Under the pieces are notes generated by a model that worked only from the letters and a program-made list of their open reading frames with translations, was not told the origin of the DNA and did not search any database. From contig CM048839.1 in assembly GCA_026545765.1 (NCBI GenBank), positions 19,592,566 to 19,656,565 on the forward strand: a stretch of DNA of 64,000 bases, given 5' to 3'. The stretch is from Plantago major. Lineage: Eukaryota > Streptophyta > Magnoliopsida > Lamiales > Plantaginaceae. A program made the position numbers and the translations under genes. Below, in pieces: positions 33,554 to 44,265 of the stretch (position 1 is the first letter of the stretch; each line of letters starts with the position of its first letter).

Positions 33554-36334
33554 ATGTCCGGGAGCGATAGTCAAAACGTTCGCGAGGTGCGGGAATATCA
33601 GGATGGAGCAGGTTCGGGCAATGCCTCCGTGGACGTGATCGTGTCCGTAGGAGACTATCTCGTGGATGTCCTTTCTTCCAGAGATTCCGACGCTAGGCAC
33701 GGAGCCCATGAAACAGTTAATCCTCCGACGGACAGGCCAGTGGTCGGAGGCGGTGTTGATGAGTGGAGAACGTTGGTCCAATCTCGGACTATAGGCGGTG
33801 TGGGAGGGCCTATAGATCCGAATGCGCTTCAACTTGAATGGGCAGGCGACAGCGGGCATGAGGCTGATGACGTGGAGATGTTCGAGGCCGGAGTGGAGGA
33901 CCGTGTTCTGGTGGAAGCAGGTCCGTCCAAGCCAAGCATGTCCGAAAAACCCGAAGGTGTCCTCGAGGACGAAGAAGATGGTGAGGAAGAGGAAGGTGAG
34001 GGCGAGGAAGAAGAAGGATCTCCTGTCACTCGTCCCTCTAGACGATCCAGTCGACGGATTGCATTACATCCTGCTGCGCCCGTTCAGTCCAATCTTCAAT
34101 TAATCGAGGGTCGTGGTGCAAAAGCTGCCCGAGTCAAGTTCCCGCGTCTTGCGTCCGCTGTTACCATAGTGGGTCAATTTGGAGAATTAAACGCGAACGG
34201 GCTTCTTCCTACGTGTCCATCCAGGGTTAGAGCGGAGGACATCCCCGAGTGGAGGCGGAAGTGGGAGATCCCTGATTCCGTAGAAATCATGATTCCCGAG
34301 CCCGGTCATGCCTTTTACAATCCGCCTGCCGGGTATATGTGCGTGCATGAGGTGGCCTTCTCCTGCGGATGGAAGATCCCCATTGCTACCGAGCTGAAAA
34401 ACATCCTGAACCATATTGGTATAGGTCCGAGTCAGGTTATCCCCAAGTCCCTGGGTAACCTTATTTGCTTTGTAGTTTTTTGTAAGAAGAAAGGGCAGCC
34501 TGTAAACTTCGAGAATTTTAGGCAGCTCTTCCATGTCTCGTTCAGTCCGGGGAATCCACTATTCTATACTTTCATGAATAGGAAACCTTACAACTTTATC
34601 TCGGACTCCATCTCGTCGTTGGGGTCAAAGTGGTGGGACAAGTACGTTTTCGTTCGCATGGCTCTGAAACCAGGAGAGTCCGAGAGGCAACGAGAACAGT
34701 GGGGACTGCCCACAAAGTTTCTGAGGGAGAGCATCCCGGACTGGCGCCCTCTTCCAAAGAATGTGGCTCCGTGGGTGGCGGCAATCCACAAAAAGTATGA
34801 CCCACCTACTTATCCGTTTCACGGATTAATTTGTCAGCCACTTCCGTACCTTTGCGGACTAACCGGTGAAGTAGATGTGGGAGGGAAGACGGACTTGAAG
34901 AATCCTGATCGGAGACTTTGGCATTTTTTCTTCTTCATTATACTCTATTTTGATCACAAGTTTCCGCAATTCCGATAATCCTTCTTTAACCCGCCTGTTT
35001 CTAACGCCCTTGGTTTATTGTGCATCTCACTGGTTTGACTACATCATGTCGACTCTCGGAGAGAAGAAGAGGTTGCAGAGGGAACAACAAGCTTTGGAAG
35101 TCGCGGCTGGTCAAAGGACCAAGATCATTAACACTTCCGCGGGTCTGCCCATGTCGGATCCGAAAAATGCTGTTGTGTTCGCCGCCGAAGAAGAAAGGCG
35201 GAGCAAGGCTGGTGAAGACTCCCAGGCCCTGGCGGTGCCTGATAAGGGTAAGGCTCCTGCTACGCGGAGCGCCACTGCCAACACTCGAGCTCCACCCCGA
35301 GATGTGCTTATGCGGGACACCATCGTCTCGGGACAAAAGAGGGCGGCAAGCTCGGAGGCTCCTGCTGCTGCGAAGAGGCAGCTGTTGTCCGCTGTCCTTC
35401 CTGTGGACTAAGCTGCTCTGGACAAGGAGTACGAGCGTGCGTGCGGACTCCCAGAAATGGAGCGGGTTGGCGGGATGGATGCTCTATACCAGCGGGTAAG
35501 TAATCTGTCCTTGGTTTACCTGTTTTGTTCTTAATGTGATACAGATATAACTTGTATCTACTCGGGTGTTTCATCAAGGCCATGCAGTGGAAGGCCAGTG
35601 AACGGGCCACCATTGAAGAGGATCTTCATAAGGCTGTGTCCACATCCGCGGATGAGGCGGAAAAAGCGAAGCAGCTGGAGCTGAAGCTGAAGGAGAAAGA
35701 GGTGAACTTCCACGAGTTGAAGACCAGTTGGGAGAAAGTCAAGGCGGAACTCGACCACCAGGAGAGGTTTGTCGATAAGGCGATGCAGGCTTTCCTGGAT
35801 TTTAAGAACTTCCTGGTCGGTGGCCTCCAATATGTCCGTCTTTACGCCGGCCGTGACTTCTTGAGGTCTGCTTCTTTCAAATTCCTGACGTCGGACAAGT
35901 CGGATGCCGCCCGACTGGATGGGTTTGTGTCTGCGATCGGACAATTGGCAGTCGAGGACTTCTTCCACGGACTTATTTGGAAGGCGGAGGATTAATCCCC
36001 TCTGCGGATGCTGAACGGTCGAAGTACCGTCGATAGTGTCTCGGACGATTGCGCATGTGAGTTCGTGGAACTGGTCACCGAGGAAGGCGAAATTGAGATC
36101 CGGAACGGCGGGCCTTTCCTTCCTAGGTTCGTCCCGGAAGCGCTTCTGAAAGTGGGCCTTGTACCCTTCGACGATTATCGAGCTTTCCTGCAAAAGTGGT
36201 TTGCCCTGCCTTCCCGCGTTCTCGATCTTCCCGCTGATTTTGACTTGTTTGCCCACGCTCAAGCTCTTGCTGCGGAAGCCACCAATCGGCCTGAAGCTGA
36301 GGACGCCGGTCCAAGCCAGATTGGGGCCGAATGA
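33554..36334 (+). pseudogene. Antisense gene A of the gypsy element: Transposase_28-like protein with coiled coil, interrupted
   Basis: This is encoded opposite to gag-pol. The first frame, 33554-34978 (474 aa), has an acidic stretch (EDEEDGEEEEGEGEEEEG) and then a block resembling the plant 'putative gypsy type transposon' domain (PF04195): AGYMCVHEVAFSCGWKIPIA, ICFVVFCKKKGQPVNFENFR, SKWWDKYVFVRM. The frame changes near 34950-34980. The second segment ends at a TAA (35409-35411), but the same frame stays open to a strong donor at 35495 (CGG|GTAAGT). An exon from 35579 continues in phase with a Lys/Glu-rich coiled coil, hits a TAA at 35993-35995 and stays open to a TGA at 36332-36334. I infer one spliced gene with two nonsense mutations and one unresolved frame change. 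Its function is unknown. Confidence 0.7.
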
Positions 36335-36340
36335 GAAGTC

Positions 36341-36354
36341 CGGGGTATGCCCCG
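36341..36354. repeat. Short hairpin CGGGGTATGCCCCG after gene A stop
   Basis: A 5-bp stem with a TATG loop starts 7 nt after the stop of antisense gene A. The same 14-mer recurs at 37152 after antisense gene B. Confidence 0.8.
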
Positions 36355-36753
36355 TTAGAAATTCTATATTTGCTAACTTTTTCTGTTGTATTTGCATCTT
36401 TTGATAATTCGGAATATCCTTCCACATTATGACAATGTTCCGTATTTTATCCGAGGAGATGAACCTCCTATGCTTCCGAACGTTTACTTGCTCTCTTCTT
36501 CGTTCCTTTCTTTATCCGTCGTTTATACGCTGAGTTATTATAAATTACCCATCTCTTAAGAGCACGGACCACTGGAGGTGGTATCTGATGTAGAAATCAG
36601 ACCATCATCTTTCCGATGCTCGGACTGCTCGGGATGCGATTCTTCTAGAAGGAGGAAGGTGAAACGGTGAAATAGTCATTATGACTACGTCTTTTCATCT
36701 CCTTAGTCGTCGGATGATCGACAGATGGCGAGATCTGAAAGACTCGTTGCCAC

Positions 36754-36761
36754 TATAAATA
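36754..36761 (+). promoter_or_regulatory. TATA box of antisense gene B
   Basis: TATAAATA lies 106 bp upstream of the ATG at 36860, a normal promoter-to-start distance. The octamer is identical to those at 32849 and 37488. Confidence 0.6.
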
Positions 36762-36859
36762 AGGGTGTGGTAATTCTCCTTTTTCACTGTTGTACCTTCC
36801 CTCACTCTTTCTTGCATTTTATCTACTTTAGTGTCCAGCGGAAGTCGGTGTTCTTCAGA

Positions 36860-37141
36860 ATGTCAGAATCGGGCGATGAAGAGTATGGTCACTGGGTGCA
36901 CTGTGCTTGCGGGCACATGCATCCGCCCATCTATCCGGGTAAAGGCACCGCACAAGACCCTATTGTCCTGGATTTTGAAGGCGATCCCCCTCAATGTCCA
37001 AGAATAGCTAGGAGATTGGCTGAGGAGGAGAGGGAGCGGACGCTGAGGCTGATCCGTATGAGGATCCGTGCGCAACAGCGAGCTCGTCAGGTCCGAGGTG
37101 GAGGCTCGGAATCCCAAGGCTTGACTTCCGGGGTCTGGTGA
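36860..37141 (+). CDS. Antisense gene B of the gypsy element, small Arg/Glu-rich protein, unknown function
   Basis: The ATG at 36860 gives MSESGDEEYGHWVHCACGHM and a 93-residue protein. The N-terminal part has a Cys/His cluster (HWVHCACGHMH), and the C-terminal half is a charged helix (ARRLAEEERERTLRLIRMRI). I chose this start over the upstream ATG at 36725 because that one lies before the TATA box. I do not recognise a family. It is intact, unlike gag-pol and antisense gene A. Confidence 0.5.
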   Translation: MSESGDEEYGHWVHCACGHMHPPIYPGKGTAQDPIVLDFEGDPPQCPRIARRLAEEERERTLRLIRMRIRAQQRARQVRGGGSESQGLTSGVW

Positions 37142-37151
37142 GGGAACAAGG

Positions 37152-37165
37152 CGGGGTATGCCCCG
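37152..37165. repeat. Short hairpin CGGGGTATGCCCCG after gene B stop
   Basis: Identical 14-mer to 36341-36354, starting 11 nt after the stop of antisense gene B. Confidence 0.8.
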
Positions 37166-37487
37166 TGGATGCGTGTACTCTTCTTCAGACCTTTTCATAT
37201 TGTTCCTTTATTATGTAAATGTTCGGATAATTTTGTTTATAAAATTCGAACTATTTTTCCTCGGATGGGATCTCCATCGTTCCCTTTTTGCAGACCTCGT
37301 CGGATGATACTGACGCATATATTATTTGCAAAAAATGGCTGAGAAACTCGGACGTAGTTGATGGGCTTGTTTGGGCTTGATTGGGTAAACCCGTCTGGCC
37401 CAACACTGTTCATCCCAAATGAATAGTTTAAGCCCATTGTCGACGTTGAAGTTTTGACGTGTCGGACACCCATTGGTTCGCCATTTC

Positions 37488-37495
37488 TATAAATA
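37488..37495 (+). promoter_or_regulatory. TATA box of a third antisense unit, no clear product
   Basis: The third TATAAATA. The sequence downstream (37520-38130) has a splice-like acceptor (TGTGCGCAG at about 37937) but no convincing frame. The frame at 37459-37899 begins before the TATA box, so it is not expected to be translated from this promoter. Confidence 0.45.
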
Positions 37496-38428
37496 CTGCG
37501 GATCCCTCTTGGCCTTGGTCGTGCAAATCCAACTTCTACTTTCCAAATCTACTCAATAGCAAAAAAGACGGTTTCTTGAATAGTTTCCCCCTCTTGACTC
37601 CCGTCCACTCTCCAGTCGGCGTTTATTCTGAGTTCGAGAGTGGAGTGGGTCTAGAGGGGAAAGTTGTTGAAGATCAGTCACCGAAAAGCTTAGATCTCAG
37701 TTTGAGTGCATATCCGCCCGTCTCCTCTGCTTTCTTCCATCCCCACTTTAATGGCTCAAATCTCTCTTATATTGGAAATGGTTTCCGAATTTTAAGAGAG
37801 TTTGAGTTGTTAAAGCCGGCGAGGCGGAGATCTCTTCCTGTCTGCACTTTGTTTTCCCCGGATACCGGACTTTCCTTCCACGTTTTGGTGGTATCCTGAA
37901 GGATTCCAGCATGTTTAATCGTTTTCTTGTGCGCAGGTAGAACCAGACCTTGTCGCTTTGACACGGAGGAACTTTGCTGGGAGATGACGTATCTCCAGAG
38001 ACATTTTCTGCCTTTTTCTCGTAGCGTCCGTAGGTCGGATATCAGTCCGAGATTGCAAATTGTACAGACAATATTAAATGTAATTCGTCTTTGTATGAAC
38101 GAAATCTCTTGCTTTCTTTGTAGCTAATCGATCATTAGAAATCGAAAGATAGAGGTTGTATTGATTTGACGGAAATTCAATTACAACTTGGGGGCGCTAT
38201 GGCCAATGACAAAAGGTTCAAAAAAGAAATGAATCGACGGAGTTCCGTGTAACAGATGGTTGATATTGAAATGATCAATCGACATGATGGAGCTCCGCGC
38301 AATTTTCTTCAAGCATAGAACTTCTGGAGGTTTCTAGCGTTCCACGGACGCCTGAGGAGATGTCCGTTTTCATCTTCTAATACATAACTGCCATTTACTT
38401 TGGCCCCAACAATCTTGTAGGGTCCTTC

Positions 38429-39471
38429 TCACTTGGGCTTGAGTTTTCCAACATTGCTCAAGATGTCGGCCCGTCGGAGCACTATGTCCCCGACTTGCAA
38501 GTTTGCCGCATGAACGTTCCTGTTGTAGGCTCGGGCGGCGGTTGCCTGATACCTAAGGATGTTCGCCAGTGCATCAGACCTTTTCTGTTCAAACATGTCC
38601 AGCTCGAATATCCGAGCTTCTCGGTTTGCCTTGTCTTCAAACTCTTGGATTCTCAAAGTCTCTACAGCAATCTCGGATGGTATGACTGCCTCTGAACCAT
38701 ACACCAGGGAGAAAGGAGTTTCTTTGGTCGCAGTCCGTGCAGTGGTGCGATGCGCCCATAGCACGCCTTCCAAGTCGTCCGCCCAGCTTTCTTGCGAAGT
38801 TCTCAATCGCTTCTCAAGGATCTTGACTATTGTTTTGTTTGTGGATTCAGCCTGTCCATTGGCTTGCGGATATCCAACAGATGTAAATCGTTGCTCGATT
38901 TTGAAGGACGCCAGCCATTCCTTCAGCCTATGTCCTGAGAACTGGGCACCATTGTCCGAGACGAGAATCCTGGCGCCAAAGCGACGGATGATATTCTTCC
39001 GGATAAAGGTCCGCTTTCGACTCAGTAATGGTCGCAACCTCGGCTTCTACCCATTTGGTAAAGTACTCACGCTACAATGAGAAACTTCTTCATTGGTACC
39101 CTCGGAAATGGTCCGACAATGTCGATACCCATCGATCGAACGAACACGCTATGATTGGCGGAATCATAGGGTTCGTCGGCGATGTGGGATGTTTACGTAA
39201 TATTGGCAATCGACATTTCCGGCGTGTCGGCGGAATCTTTACCGATGGTGGGCCAATAATAGCCTTGTCGTATGATTTTCTGGGCAAGGGTCCTCCCCCC
39301 GGAATGACTCCCACAGCTTCCGTTGTGTATCTCTTCAAGCACTGTCTGTGCTTCTTGTGGGTTCAAGCATCTCAAGTGGGTCCCGGAAAAAGATCTTTTG
39401 TACAGATCATTACCCATAATAAAATATCTGTTTGCTCGCACACCTCCTTGATTCTTCGGATCGGTAAGCAA
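38429..39471 (-). pseudogene. Gypsy integrase region, frameshifted
   Basis: On the minus strand, 39471-39193 has the integrase zinc-binding start (LNPQEAQTVLEEIHNGSCGS, then IRQGYYWPTI). 39037-38429 has the catalytic core part LVSDNGAQFSGHRLKEWLAS and SVGYPQANGQAESTNKTIVK, then RTTARTATKETPFSLVYGSE, ending with the LQVGDIVLRR tail. The two parts are in different frames and the first catalytic Asp region between them is broken. Confidence 0.85.
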
Positions 39472-39522
39472 AGATCCGACCTTGAGATAGTTAAAATGTC
39501 ACCATCCAGCTTTTTCCCCATG

Positions 39523-40260
39523 TCAAGTATCATGACCACGAATCGAACTCATGACGGATGAGTCAGTGATGGTGAGTAGAATTACTCTCCTTGTGTCCAA
39601 AGCCGCTGTAGCAGATGCGTATTTTGCCAAGGCATCAGCTCTTTCGTTCCAAACTCTGTCAAACTTTTCCAGGGTGAATTCCTCGAAGTGGCTGGCCGCA
39701 TTCTTGAGTAGCTCCAGATACTTGATCATCGAAGGACCTTTTGTGGCAAAATTTCCTGAAAATTGGGCTTCGACAAGTTGTGAGTCCGTGTAAGCTTTGA
39801 CCTTCCAGGCTTGGAGAGACTTGGCCAGTCGTAGCCCCATTAAAAGCGCCTCATACTCGGCCTCATTATTTGTAACTTTGAAATCCAAGGAAACCGCATA
39901 GTCGAGTTCCGCGCCCTGCGGGCTCCTAAGGTAGATTCCAATTCCTCCCACTCTTCCAGTGGAAGAACCATCGACTTCCAATGTCCAAATATCGGAAGGA
40001 GGTTTTTTGACTTGGAGATCTCCTGCGAGCTGCTGAGGTTCCGCTCTTGGTTCATCCCCTCCGGTGATTTTCGTTCTGATGCTATCCAAACTGGGATCTC
40101 TGGGATCATCATCAAGTAGAAACATTTGATTGACCCGAGTTTCCCCCTCTGACCAATGGAGGGGCCGATTGATGAACTGGGCTTCCTCAAGGTTTTCTGG
40201 ATTGAACATTGGAGGGGCTGGATTTCGGACTATATGTTTGGTGATTAAGCACTCGAACAC
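39523..40260 (-). pseudogene. Archaeal-type second RNase H domain of the Tat element
   Basis: An open minus-strand frame contains LEVDGSSTGRVGGIGIYL, VTNNEAEYEALLMGLRLA, AYTDSQLVEAQFSG and VWNERADALAKYAS. These are the four acidic motifs of an RVT_3/archaeal RNase H. Its position between the RT/RNase H and the integrase is the diagnostic Tat arrangement. The domain looks complete, but it is separated from the flanking pol segments by stops. Confidence 0.88.
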
Positions 40261-40304
40261 TTACTTGTTAGGGACTTTCTCTGAATCCTTCTCTGGGTAA
40301 TCCG

Positions 40305-41672
40305 CTAAGAAGTCGGCGAGGACCTGAGCCTTCTGGACGTGAGCTGGTAGCAAATGTCGTATTCGCTGAGCTCGATCGCCCATTTAGAGAGTCGTCCAGA
40401 TTGGTCGGGCTTTCCTAGGACCTGTTTCAAAGGTTCCGTAGTTAGTACCACTATTTTGTGAGACTTAAAGTAAGGTCTTAACCGTCTGGCGGTGTAAACC
40501 AAAGCGTATGCGAGTTTCTCGATCTTCACGTATCTTGTCTCCGCCCCAGCAAGGGCTTTGCTAAGATAGTAGATCGGCAAATGCTCGTTAGCTTGAATCT
40601 GTATTAGGACGGAACTCATTGCCTCTTCCGTAATTGCTAGGTAGAGGTAGAGTGGTTCTCCTTCGACGGGCTTGGAGAGCAGTGGAGGGGAATGGAGGTA
40701 TTCTTTCAATTTTTCGAAAGCCTCGGAACATTCCGCGGTCCACACAAAGTTCTCTCCTTTCCGGAGGGTTTTGAAGAACGGAAGATTCTTCTCAGCTGAT
40801 CGGGAAATAAAGCGACTTAAGGACATAAGACTTCCTATGAGCCGCTATACCTCATTGAGGGTTTTCGGGTGTGGCAGATCTAGGATCGCCTTGATTTTCT
40901 CGGGATTGGCGCTGATTCCCCTTTCCGTGACCATGTATCCGAGGAATTTTCCTCCTTTCACTCCGAAAGTGCATTTTTCCGGATTCAGTTTCATCCCATA
41001 CTTCCGCAGGATGGAAAAGCAATTGTTGAGGTGCTCAATATGCTCTTCCTCAGTCTTGCTTTTAACAAGCATGTCGTCTATGTAGACTTCCATCGTCTTC
41101 CCGATCTCGTCTTTGAACATTTGGTTTACCAGTCGCAGGTAGGTGGCTCCCGCGTTCTTCAGTCCGAATGGCATCACCTTGAAGCAGTATACTCCTCCTG
41201 CCGCGAAGAAGGCCGTCTTCTTAACGTCCTCCTTGGCCATCCGAATTTGGTAGAAGCCTTGGTATGCGTCCATGAAGCTCGATGGCGACATCCGGAGGTA
41301 GAGTCAACCAGTTGATCTATCCGTGGCAATGGATCCTTGGGGCAAAACTTGTTCAACCTTGTGAAGTCATTACACATTCGCCACTTGCCTGGCGACTTTT
41401 CGACCAAAACAACATTGCAAACCCAGTCAGAGTAGCGGACTTCCTCGATGTGTCCTGCCTTTAGGAGTCGATCGACTTCGGCGGATATGATGGCATCCTT
41501 GATGGGGCCAAAGTCTTTCCTTTTCTGTCGGATGTATTTGACCGAAGGATCCATGTTCAGACGGTGAATCAGAACGTGGGTCGATTCCCTTCAGGTCGTC
41601 GGTACTCCAGGCGAACACATCGCTGTTTTCTCGGAGGCATGCGATGAGCTTCATCTCTACTTCCACATTCAA
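40305..41672 (-). pseudogene. Gypsy reverse transcriptase and RNase H, frameshifted
   Basis: The pieces are 41672-41427 (ENSDVFAWSTDDLKGIDP), 41554-41174 (WRMCNDFTRLNKFCPKDPLP), 41291-40845 (MDAYQGFYQIRM, FKVMPFGLKNAGATY, the catalytic VYIDDMLVKS, and FLGYMVTERGI) and 40826-40305 (RT-linked RNase H with SSVLIQIQ and YYLSKALAGAETRY). At least three frame changes or stops separate them. The YIDD catalytic motif is intact. Confidence 0.92.
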
Positions 41673-42663
41673 TTCGGTCCCGATCCTTGTTTTCTTCTCG
41701 GGATCGCCAGCGATAATCTCGATCTCTTTGAGGGTCTCATGGGGCTCGATTCGCGTCGTTCTAGGAAATTTTTCCTTCTGACTTCCTACGCCGACTTGTG
41801 AGTCCTCCTTTCTGGGTGTAAGGATAGTGGGCGCGTCAGAGTTACGGGATCATAGACGCGCAGACTCCCTTCTTGTTGACATGATATAACATTCCCAAGC
41901 TTCCCTGACATTTCCGATCTCTTGTCCGAATCCGAAGGCCGTTGGGAACTTCATCCTGTTGTGGAGAGTAGGCAAGACATTCGAACTGGTTGAGACACAG
42001 GCGTCCAAGATGGCCTTGTAGTCAAAGTTTGTTCAACCACCACGCCGGACTTCTTGTGTCACCCTTAGGAAAGGTACCAAGAGAAACATGTAGCATGATA
42101 CTTCCGAGGGGTCGTACAGTTCCTCTTCCGAATCCTAATATGGAGGTGTGCACTCTGCCATATCGGACTCTACCTAATGCCATTTGATCCAGTGTCCTCT
42201 TAGAGATGATGTTCGAGGAGCTTAGGTGTCAACCAAGATCTTATTCACTCGAGGGTTGCAATGGTCAAGGAGACCACCGATGGGACATCCGGTTTCGATG
42301 TCTTCTCCCCGCCGTAGGAGGAGGAATTTCACCGTCATCGAATGATATGGCGTTAGTGCAGGAATTGCGGACTAGCATATGCTCGGCCATTGTTTGGAGG
42401 TTTTTGGCGGTGCGCTCCTCGCTATCTCCCGTTGGTCCTCCCGCATGATAGTGTTGATCACCCATTGTATGGGCATTTTCCATTTCGATATCGTCAAGAT
42501 ATCGGTAAGAACGTTAGTCCAGATGGCGGATAGTTGGTCATGAGGGGCAAAGGCAAGGAGTGGGGCGGTGGTTCCGTCATCCTCTCATCTCTCCTTTGCT
42601 CTGTTCTATCTTGTCGTACAGATTCGTCCTTATATATATGCTCCTTCAATTTTCCATCCCTTA
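41673..42663 (-). other. Gypsy gag-pol junction (protease region), not resolvable
   Basis: By position this should encode the aspartic protease and the linker to RT. The frames are short and broken, and I could not see a clean D-S/T-G motif. Confidence 0.45.
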
Positions 42664-43900
42664 TCAGGTGTTCCACTTCTTCATGAATGCAATGCATCGC
42701 TTTGGTCTGCGACACTTGTGAAACTTGCAATAGCCTTTTGCGTTCTTACTCTTACGGCCGCCGTGGGGGGGCTTAGGCCATTGGACGTCCAGCTTCTTCT
42801 CAACAATTGTTGCCAAGATGTCGGATCTTGGTTTGTTGAGCCGGGTATAGTCCGCATATCGTCTTGGAGGACTTCTCTCCCTGTGAAAACCTCTGTCTCT
42901 TTGATCCCTTCTTGAATCAAACTTCGCGGGGCGTTGGTCTTGCTTCACCGGATCCTTCGCTTTCTTGGAGCTGGCTCTCACTGGAACATTCCTTCTGTAA
43001 TCTTCTCCATACATCACTTCCTCACATATGTCTTCTAAGTACTTTTCGCTTCTTACCTCTTGACTTGAGAGTTTTCTTCGGAGTTCCGAGTTGAGAGTAT
43101 TAGCATACAGGTGTCGGACCCGTTCTTTAATACTGTGTGGCTCAACCCGAAGAACCTCTGTGTGAAATCGATCTAAGAAAGTCCTTAGATCCTCGTGCTC
43201 TCCACAGATAATAAATTGCTAGGTGCTCCACAGACGTTTTCTCCTCTTGGATTTGCGAATCGAGCCAAGAATTTAGAAGATGATCCGCTGCATTGTATCG
43301 ATTTATTCGGCAAAGAGGTGTACCAATCCATGGCAGTCCCGAAGAGAGTGGACGAGAAAGTGAGGGCTTTAGTGTTGTCACTCATCCCTTTGGAATCCAT
43401 CTTGCTGTTAAAGCGTGTCAGGTGACCCACGGACAAGCGCCCCATAGTAGTATTCCAAGTTTGGAATCACTTGGTCCAGTTCTGCTTTCTCCTTCTCTCT
43501 CATGATCTTTCACATAGGGATTTGGCGCTATTGGTAGTTATCTGCCGTGATCTTTTACAAGACGTCCGAGGCTTAGAATTTGAGCTTCTAAAGCCTTTTC
43601 TTTGGGCATAGATCTCGTCTGCCATGATCTCCCCTCCTCGGTGTATGGCCACATCCGGGGAAGTTCGTCATGCGCTCTTGGAATTGTTTCCGCCACTTGA
43701 TCCCTGTCCCTCGGAGGCACTGGGAATGGAACTTCTGGATGTCTATTGTTCACGTCTTGGCGCTCTCTCCTTACTTGGTGGCTTCCTTCCCCTCGGATTT
43801 GTGAGGCTGAGGCCCGCCTGTCCAATAGATCTCGCAAATCCTCCTGGGGTTGCTGATCTCCTAATCTCTGCTGGTTTGGACGTTGTCCATTCCTAGACAA
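42664..43900 (-). pseudogene. Gypsy gag, fragmented
   Basis: 43900-43538 is a hydrophilic N-terminal gag frame. 43445-43185 carries the retrotransposon gag core (ALTFSSTLFGTAMDWYTSLP, then FLARFA). 43017-42664 is Arg/Lys-rich and ends in a basic segment with KGYCKFHKCRR, the position and type of the gag nucleocapsid. Internal stops separate the pieces. Confidence 0.8.
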
Positions 43901-44242
43901 TGCTGGCTCTCACCGAGGCGTAACCAGGCGGAATGGCTTGTTGCGGAGGAGCATTGTTGATCCTGTGCACCTGGATGATTGTTAGCGACTGTAAACCGCA
44001 CTCGCCAATCCAAGGTTGTTAGTTCGGACAATGCGTCCATCGTGCATCGTGAATTGTTGGGTGCGGTGGGGCTTGAGAAGCTCGGGCTGCACCTTCTTCC
44101 GAGGAAGGACTGGCTGTGTGTCCCTCGCTTGGATATCTCCCTCGCTTGCTCAATCCAAGGTTGTTAGTTCTGTAGTACCAGCTCTCGCTGTTCGTCTTGT
44201 TCTTGCCATTGGTTTACTCGAAACACAGAGGCTTTTTGTAAA

Positions 44243-44265
44243 GTTTCCCACAGACGGCGCCAAAA
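44243..44265 (-). promoter_or_regulatory. Gypsy primer binding site
   Basis: On the minus strand, TTTGGCGCCGTCTGTGGGAA directly follows the 5' LTR. TGGCGCCGTCTGTGGGA is a common PBS string in plant gypsy elements. The tRNA identity was not checked. Confidence 0.8.

Noticed and set aside
35558..36427. Long minus-strand frame of 289 aa
   Set aside because: It lies opposite antisense gene A, whose plus-strand frame has a convincing coiled coil and splice sites. The minus frame shows no motif and is explained as a GC-rich shadow.
37459..37899. Plus-strand 146-aa frame inside the gypsy element
   Set aside because: Its ATG lies upstream of the TATA box at 37488 and the protein has no recognisable feature. 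Probably untranslated leader.
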